A program made the position numbers and the translations under genes. From positions 123,162-187,161 of the forward strand of contig CAZGMK010000003.1 of NCBI GenBank assembly GCA_964526835.1: DNA of 64,000 nt. Direction: 5' to 3'. Shown here piece by piece: positions 58,667-64,000 of the stretch. The notes under the pieces were generated by a model. That model was not told the origin of the DNA. It saw only the letters and a list, made by a program, of their open reading frames with translations, and made no database searches. Source of the stretch: DAOSXA01 sp964526835 (GTDB lineage Bacteria; Zixibacteria; MSB-5A5; GN15; FEB-12). The first letter of the stretch is position 1; every line of letters begins with the position of its first letter.

Positions 58667-60274
58667 ATGAATGAATCTACAAATCATGTATCGATCTATT
58701 TGATAAAGCAGGAATTCACCGACCATCAATCAATTCTTAAGAGCCATTCCTCTTTGAAATCAAAGACCATCCCAAATGTTGGAACCTTCTACTACGGCGA
58801 TTCCACCTCGTACGAACCCTCCTGGGTCGGTAAGTTCTTCGGCGGCCAATTGAAAGATATGAAAATCTTCAGCGCGAGTGCCAAAGCAGTACTCTTGATT
58901 GAGGTGAGCGTTGCAAAGAGCAAGAAGCGCATCTTTGCGGTTCCTTTTGGGTATGGGTGGAGTATGCTTGCTCGGGGAACCTGTGAAGAGCGTTTTGGTC
59001 TGAAGACGACACTGAATGTCATCGAGTCGGACGGCCTCAGAAAAATCGACAAGAAGAATATGTCATCGGTGCCCAAAGACACCAGCGAGCAGTTGAGCAG
59101 GGCCGGTATTGTGGCGGACTTCGGCATCGACATTGAGCAAGACCTTATTCGCGCAGTTACCGGCGCGACAAAGCGGGTGGAATTCGGGCGGACGGTGTCC
59201 GGCAAGGACTCTCTTAGTGTTACTACCAAAGTCAGCATCTCGAATGTCGTTGAGTTCCTGAAGAAGTGCTACGAGCGATACGTCAGCAATGACTACAAGA
59301 AGGAGTTTGCCTGGATTGATCAGATATCCGACGTAAAGAACCCCAAGCTGATCGAGGAATTGGACGCGCAACTGGTTGACAATATCAAAACGGGGAATCT
59401 GGAAAAGACATGGATGGCCGTACCTGAGATACTTGATTGGGAGGATGTTTCAGGTTTCAAGTATACCGGTAAGCAGAAGGAAGAACCGGTTGATGATATC
59501 CGCTTGCCGGAATTCCTGGCAACCTTGAGTGACGATCTGCGTGAGAAACTGTCGGTAGGCGTACTGAAGGGGCGCGAGATACGATGTATTAGTGCGAGTT
59601 CTGACCAAGAAATCAACCGTTGGAAGGCGTATGAGTGCCTGTATTGTGAGATTGCCGACGACAACAAGAAGAAGACATATCTGTTGAGCAATGGCAAATG
59701 GTATGAGATAGAAAAGGATTTTGCGGAAAAGACCAACAAAGATTACAAGTCGTTCCGTGATGCGGGATCGTCGGTAACTCTGCCCGAGTACAGCCATAAG
59801 GATGAAAACGACTACAACACCAGGACGGTCAAAGCGGATGCTTCCCTGTGCTGCATGGATAGGAAGGTCATCACGCATGGCGGCGGGTACAGCAAAATCG
59901 AATTCTGCGATATCCTTACGTCAGACAAGAAGCTCATTCACGTGAAGCAATACGGCGGATCGTCTGTTCTCAGCCACCTTTTCGCACAAGGAGTTGTGTC
60001 GGGCGAGTTGTTCTTGGCAGATAAGGAGTTTCGGGATAAAGTGAATATGCTGTTGGGCAAAACACACAAACTCCCCGACACTGCCACGCAACCCAAAGCT
60101 AATGAATACGAGATAGTGTTCGCGATTATCAGCGGCTCGGATAAGTCCCTGGATATTCCATTCTTCAGTAAGGTCAGCTTGCGAAACGCGGTGCGCCGTC
60201 TCAGGACTTACGGATACAATGTGTCCCTTGTGAAAGTTTCTAAATCTATAAAGAAAGACAATGTCAAAAAGTAA
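58667..60274 (+). CDS. TIGR04141/DUF6119 family sporadically distributed protein
   Basis: A 535-aa protein of unknown function. GYGWSMLARGTCEERFGLKT (about 98-117) followed by LNVIESDGLRKIDKKN is the hallmark of the TIGR04141 (DUF6119) family, whose members appear sporadically in defence islands. Other conserved-looking parts are LCCMDRKVITHGGGYSKIEF, then FCDILTSDKKLIHVKQYGGS (about 400-440, resembling a nuclease-like or binding core) and LSHLFAQGVVSGELF. No signal peptide or membrane span. It begins 13 bp after the AbiJ-like gene and overlaps hsdR by 14 bp, so it is produced together with the restriction subunit. A role in DNA targeting or immunity is inferred from context only. Confidence 0.72.
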   Translation: MNESTNHVSIYLIKQEFTDHQSILKSHSSLKSKTIPNVGTFYYGDSTSYEPSWVGKFFGGQLKDMKIFSASAKAVLLIEVSVAKSKKRIFAVPFGYGWSMLARGTCEERFGLKTTLNVIESDGLRKIDKKNMSSVPKDTSEQLSRAGIVADFGIDIEQDLIRAVTGATKRVEFGRTVSGKDSLSVTTKVSISNVVEFLKKCYERYVSNDYKKEFAWIDQISDVKNPKLIEELDAQLVDNIKTGNLEKTWMAVPEILDWEDVSGFKYTGKQKEEPVDDIRLPEFLATLSDDLREKLSVGVLKGREIRCISASSDQEINRWKAYECLYCEIADDNKKKTYLLSNGKWYEIEKDFAEKTNKDYKSFRDAGSSVTLPEYSHKDENDYNTRTVKADASLCCMDRKVITHGGGYSKIEFCDILTSDKKLIHVKQYGGSSVLSHLFAQGVVSGELFLADKEFRDKVNMLLGKTHKLPDTATQPKANEYEIVFAIISGSDKSLDIPFFSKVSLRNAVRRLRTYGYNVSLVKVSKSIKKDNVKK

Positions 60275-63200
60275 GATAACAGAAGACGCGGTCGAGCAAC
60301 TCGCAATTGAACTCCTCGAAGAGCAGGGGTATTCATACCTGTCGCCCGAGGAGTGGGAAATCGAACGCGGCGACTCATCGGTCGTGATCCTGCGGCAGAG
60401 ATTGAAGTCGGCTATCGACCAGCTCAATCCGTCCGTCCCGGCGGAAGCACGCGAGCAGGCACTGAAGATGGTCGCGAATCTGCCCACCCAGAACCTCGTC
60501 GAAAACAACGAGGCGTTCCATGCGATGCTTACGAACGGCGTCGACGTTGAATACTTGGCTGAAGGTGGCGTCAAAGGCGATAAGGTTTGGCTTATTGATT
60601 TTGCCAATCCAGCGAACAACGACCTGGTCGTCTGCAACCAGTTTACCGTTCTGCAGGGCACGGCACATAAGAGACCGGACGTGGTCCTGATGATAAACGG
60701 CTTGCCGCTGGTGGTGATTGAACTCAAGAACCCCGCCGATGAAAACGCCACCGTCAAGAAGGCCTTCCGGCAACTTCAAAACTACAAAGACGCCATCGGC
60801 AATCTGTTCCATTACAACGGCGTCTTAGTGGCATCCGACGGCCTGGACGCTAAGGCCGGTTCCCTGACCGCGGACTGGTCGCGCTTCATGACGTGGAAAA
60901 CATCTGACGGTAGCCAGGAAGACGCGAAAACGGTCCCGCAACTGGAGACGATAATCAAGGGGATGCTCCGCCCGAATGTGTTGCTCGACCTTATCAAGCA
61001 GTTCACCGTATTCGAGAAGACCAAGCGCGAGGATCCCAAGACCGGCCTGACCGTGATCGAGACCGCTAAGAAGATCGCCGCCTATCATCAGTATTATGCC
61101 GTCAAAAAAGCGGTAACCTCGACCAAAGCCGCCGCGTCGGATAGTGGTAGCCGAAAAGGCGGTGTGGTCTGGCATACGCAAGGCAGTGGGAAGTCGCTGT
61201 CTATGGTCTTCTACTCCGGCCTCGTGGTTCTGGAATTGGACAACCCGACGGTGGTCGTTATTACCGACCGCAACGACCTTGACGATCAATTGTTCGATAC
61301 CTTTGCCGGATGCAAGCAGTTGCTCCGCCAAGACCCGGTACAGGCCGAAAACCGCGAACACCTAAAGAAGCTGCTGAAAGTCGCAGGCGGCGGAATTGTC
61401 TTTACAACTATTCAAAAGTTCTCGCCGGAAAACGGCAGCGAAGTTTTCGATGAGTTGTCCGACCGGAAGAATATCGTGGTCATTGCCGATGAAGCGCACC
61501 GGAGCCAGTACGGGTTTGGGGCCAAAACCAGCATTCGTGGTGATGACGCTATCACGACCTACGGCTTTGCGAAGTATCTGCGAGATGCCATACCGAACGC
61601 GACCTTCATTGGCTTTACCGGCACCCCCATAGAGAAAGAGGATAAGTCCACCCCGGCCGTATTTGGCGAGTACGTGGACGTGTACGATATCGCTCAAGCA
61701 GTCAGGGACGGTGCGACTGTCCGGATTTACTATGAATCGCGCCTGGCAAAGATTCACTTGAAGACCGAGGAAAAGGAGCAGCTTGACGCCGAGGTCGAGG
61801 CCATCACCGAAAATGAGGAATCGACCGCCAAGGAAAAAGCCAAAGCCAAATGGACTCAGCTTGAAGCGATTGTCGGCCACCCAGACCGACTGAAGACAGT
61901 CGCGAAGGACATCATCAAGCACTTTGAGGATCGCCAGCAGGTGTTTGAGGGCAAAGCGATGATCGTTGCCATGAGCCGCAGAATCGCGGTTGCCCTATAC
62001 GACGAGATTGTGGCATTGCATCCGGATTGGCATAGCAAGGATAAGCGCCAAGGCGCTGTGAAGGTCATCATGACTTCCGACTCCAGCGACCCGGCCAGTT
62101 GGCAGCCGCACCATACAACCAAGGAAGACCGGAAAGCAATCTCGGAACGTTTCAAAGACCCGAATGACGAACTGAAGCTTGTAGTAGTGCGGGATATGTG
62201 GCTGACCGGATTCGACGTACCCTGCCTCCATACGATGTATGTCGACAAGCCGATGCGCGGTCACAATCTGATGCAAGCCATCGCGAGGGTTAACCGGGTA
62301 TTCAAGGACAAGCCGGGCGGTTTGATCGTTGACTATATCGGGATTGCATCCGAACTCAAAGAGGCCATCGCCACTTATACAGAGAGTGGCGGTCAGGGTG
62401 CGCCGACGCTCGATATCGACGAAGCCATCGCGACGATGATCGAAAAATATGAGATCGTCTGCCAGATGTTTGTCGACTTCGATTTCGAGCGGTACCATTC
62501 CGCTGACACCAAGCAGAAGATGACCATAATCCTTGAGGCGCAGGAGCATATTCTTGGCCTGCCGGACGGTAAAGACAGGTTTATCCGCCAGGTCTTGCTG
62601 CTTTCCAAGGCGTTTGCACTCTCGGTCCCGCATGAGAAGGCAATGGCAATCAAGGACGACGTCGGGTTTTTCCAGACCGTAAAGGCCCGTCTGACTAAAT
62701 TTGAGCGTACCGGTCATGGTAAATCTGACGAAGAGATCGACTCGGCCATTCGGCAGATTATCGACCGAGCGGTGGTATCCGAAGGCGTGATCGACATATT
62801 TGACGCCGCCGGTATCAAACGACCTGACATCGCGATACTCTCTGAGGAGTTCCTTCAAGAAATCAAAGGTATGAAGCGTCGGAATCTCGCTTTCGAATTA
62901 CTCAAGAAGATTCTTTCTGATGAAATCAAGATTCGCTCAAAACGGAATATGCTGCAGGGGAAAAAGCTGTCGGAGATGCTTGAAAGCGCAATCAGGAAGT
63001 ACCAGAATAACCTCTTGTCCGCTGCTCAAGTGATCGAAGAACTGATCGAATTGGCAAAGCAAATCAAGTCGGAAGACGAGCGTGGCAAGACACTGAATCT
63101 GACTGAGGACGAGATCGCTTTCTACGATGCTTTGGCTAATAACCAGAGTGCGAGAGACGTCTTGGGCGACGACACACTTAGAGAATTGGCCCGCATTCTC

Positions 63201-63383
63201 GTTGAGAAGGTTCGGACTAACGCCTCGATTGACTGGACAATCAAGGAAAGCGTTCAGGCAAAGCTTCGGACTATAGTCAAGAGAACACTACGTAAATTCG
63301 GCTACCCACCGGACCAACAACTCCTGGCCACGGAGAATATCCTGAAACAGGCCGAATTGTTCGCAGGGGACTGGGCGGCTTGA
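60261..63383 (+). CDS. hsdR: type I restriction-modification system, endonuclease/translocase subunit
   Basis: A 1040-aa HsdR. The N-terminal PD-(D/E)xK nuclease shows RPDVVLMINGLPLVVIELKN (about 138-157; Asp and ExK). The superfamily 2 translocase has Walker A TQGSGKSLSM (about 305), motif II IADEAHRSQYG (DEAH, about 411), FTGTPIEKED (about 453) and motif VI-like LMQAIARVNRVFKDKPGG (about 672). The C-terminal helical domain (about 800-1040) binds HsdM. It cuts unmodified DNA after ATP-driven translocation. The start overlaps the upstream gene by 14 bp. All core motifs are intact, so restriction is probably active. Confidence 0.95.
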   Translation: MSKSKITEDAVEQLAIELLEEQGYSYLSPEEWEIERGDSSVVILRQRLKSAIDQLNPSVPAEAREQALKMVANLPTQNLVENNEAFHAMLTNGVDVEYLAEGGVKGDKVWLIDFANPANNDLVVCNQFTVLQGTAHKRPDVVLMINGLPLVVIELKNPADENATVKKAFRQLQNYKDAIGNLFHYNGVLVASDGLDAKAGSLTADWSRFMTWKTSDGSQEDAKTVPQLETIIKGMLRPNVLLDLIKQFTVFEKTKREDPKTGLTVIETAKKIAAYHQYYAVKKAVTSTKAAASDSGSRKGGVVWHTQGSGKSLSMVFYSGLVVLELDNPTVVVITDRNDLDDQLFDTFAGCKQLLRQDPVQAENREHLKKLLKVAGGGIVFTTIQKFSPENGSEVFDELSDRKNIVVIADEAHRSQYGFGAKTSIRGDDAITTYGFAKYLRDAIPNATFIGFTGTPIEKEDKSTPAVFGEYVDVYDIAQAVRDGATVRIYYESRLAKIHLKTEEKEQLDAEVEAITENEESTAKEKAKAKWTQLEAIVGHPDRLKTVAKDIIKHFEDRQQVFEGKAMIVAMSRRIAVALYDEIVALHPDWHSKDKRQGAVKVIMTSDSSDPASWQPHHTTKEDRKAISERFKDPNDELKLVVVRDMWLTGFDVPCLHTMYVDKPMRGHNLMQAIARVNRVFKDKPGGLIVDYIGIASELKEAIATYTESGGQGAPTLDIDEAIATMIEKYEIVCQMFVDFDFERYHSADTKQKMTIILEAQEHILGLPDGKDRFIRQVLLLSKAFALSVPHEKAMAIKDDVGFFQTVKARLTKFERTGHGKSDEEIDSAIRQIIDRAVVSEGVIDIFDAAGIKRPDIAILSEEFLQEIKGMKRRNLAFELLKKILSDEIKIRSKRNMLQGKKLSEMLESAIRKYQNNLLSAAQVIEELIELAKQIKSEDERGKTLNLTEDEIAFYDALANNQSARDVLGDDTLRELARILVEKVRTNASIDWTIKESVQAKLRTIVKRTLRKFGYPPDQQLLATENILKQAELFAGDWAA

Positions 63384-63470
63384 ACGTTTGGTATGATTGG
63401 CGCTTGAGGGAAGCTAGAGTTCTCAGGACATGAAGAGGCAAACATATATGGAGCCAGTGGAGGCACTGAG

Positions 63471-63998
63471 ATGGTGATTCAAATTCTGTGCGCAGGTGAT
63501 ATGCATCTTGGTCGAAGACCAACGCGGGTGCCAGAAACTGCCGATCTAAACGCTCTCAAACCTACAGCGGTTTGGCGCTCGTTTGTAAACACGGCCATTG
63601 AACGAAAAGTAGATGTCGTGGTTTTAACCGGCGATGTAGTGGACGAAAGCAACAAATTCTTCGAAGCGTATTCGGCGCTGCAGTCTGGAATCGAGCGTCT
63701 GACCAAATCGGGCATTCCTGTTGTGGCCGTTTCGGGCAACCACGATTTCGATGTTCTGCCCCGCCTTGCAGACCAGATACCTGGATTTCATCTTTTAGGT
63801 CGGGGCGGACAGTGGCAGGACTTCGTCCTGGAAAAGGACGGGATTTCTGTGGTGCGATTTCAGGGTTGGTCTTTTCCCACTCGGCATGTATCACATGATC
63901 CACTAACGGGGTACGAGGCACCTGCCGATGAGTTGCCGACGGTAGGTGCATATTCCGAGCCATCGCGCCATCTGATTCCGACGGATCGCGCCACCTGA
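63471..63998 (+). CDS. SbcD/Mre11-like metallophosphoesterase, truncated by an insertion
   Basis: The N-terminal 158 residues match DNA-repair exonucleases of the SbcD/Mre11 type: ILCAGDMHLGRRP (metal motif D-x-H), VVVLTGDVVDESN (GDxxD) and VVAVSGNHDFDVLP (GNHD). Homologues run on to about 350-420 aa, with further His motifs that are missing here. After ADELPTVG the frame turns into a repeat-bearing sequence at about 63947 and stops at 63996-63998 (AYSEPSRHLIPTDRAT). The gene is therefore probably disrupted and non-functional. Start ATG 63471 follows GGAGG (63459-63463). It begins 87 bp after hsdR and would have been the next gene of the island. Confidence 0.75.
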   Translation: MVIQILCAGDMHLGRRPTRVPETADLNALKPTAVWRSFVNTAIERKVDVVVLTGDVVDESNKFFEAYSALQSGIERLTKSGIPVVAVSGNHDFDVLPRLADQIPGFHLLGRGGQWQDFVLEKDGISVVRFQGWSFPTRHVSHDPLTGYEAPADELPTVGAYSEPSRHLIPTDRAT

Positions 63999-64000
63999 TT
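63947..64000 (+). mobile_element. probable terminus of an IS21-like insertion sequence (continues past window)
   Basis: From TG at 63947 the sequence becomes a tandem array with a 23-bp period: units at 63950-63972 and 63973-63995, and a third begins at 63996. The shared core is ATCGCGCCA with a following YCTGATTCCG. Multiple short terminal repeats beginning after a 5'-TG are characteristic of IS21-family ends, and the start coincides with loss of the phosphoesterase reading frame. Only 54 bp are visible, so a plain tandem repeat remains possible. Confidence 0.5.

Noticed and set aside
63947..64000. CRISPR array
   Set aside because: The 23-bp units follow one another directly with no variable spacers, so this is a tandem repeat or IS terminus.

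Overview
The window is one contiguous piece of a G+C-rich bacterial chromosome. It has dense bacterial gene packing, Shine-Dalgarno sites, ATGA start/stop overlaps and a bacterial tRNA-Arg. Several very large secreted proteins end in a C-terminal module of the type IX (Por-like) or FlgD-Ig kind, with motifs such as QNFPNPFNPST and SGVYxYRL. One secreted protein carries dockerin-type repeats. Together with a pyruvate dehydrogenase of the homodimeric-E1 kind, this points to an uncultured lineage of the FCB group, such as candidate division Zixibacteria or a neighbour. That placement is inference; no 16S rRNA gene is present.

Layout. 1-6.9 kb (+): a 5'-truncated M24 peptidase and a lipoprotein, then a promoter-led row of nadE-like NAD synthase, asparagine synthase, acyl carrier protein, hexapeptide acyltransferase and a membrane-anchored SGNH hydrolase. 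7.0-12.5 kb (-): rarA, with a perfect -10 box almost touching its start codon, and a 1372-residue secreted protein of repeated Fn3-like modules. 12.8-22.7 kb (-): a tight seven-gene glycan operon (Wzx-type flippase, Wzy/ligase, large membrane protein, PaaK/CapK-like adenylating enzyme, three GT4 glycosyltransferases). 23.1-32.0 kb: surface or secreted proteins (dockerin protein, subtilase, beta-propeller-like protein, INYQGRL-type protein). Two copies of a dispersed, structured intergenic repeat lie in this part. 32-45 kb: housekeeping and sensory genes (RsmC-like methyltransferase, MORN-repeat lipoprotein, hybrid histidine kinase, DUF1573 protein, orphan encapsulated-ferritin homologue, DUF3298-type lipoprotein, tRNA-Arg, DoxX, pyrE, twin-rubredoxin NADH oxidoreductase, DsbD and a redoxin lipoprotein). 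45-52.8 kb (-): a sodium:solute symporter and the lpd-aceF-aceE operon.

53.0-64.0 kb (+) is an accessory defence island. Its left edge carries a 3' tRNA fragment and a DUF932-like pseudogene. The body is a type I restriction-modification locus with three extra genes woven in: hsdM - fic - hsdS - AbiJ-NTD3/HEPN-like gene - TIGR04141/DUF6119 gene - hsdR. Everything from fic to hsdR overlaps or abuts, and fic is preceded by a perfect 13-bp inverted repeat plus a third half-site. The right edge is an SbcD/Mre11-like phosphoesterase gene cut off by what looks like the repeated terminus of an IS21-like element. This locus is the best candidate in the window for a composite, incompletely described defence system.

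All calls come from reading the sequence; no database search, alignment program or folding program was run. Family names are from recall of motifs.
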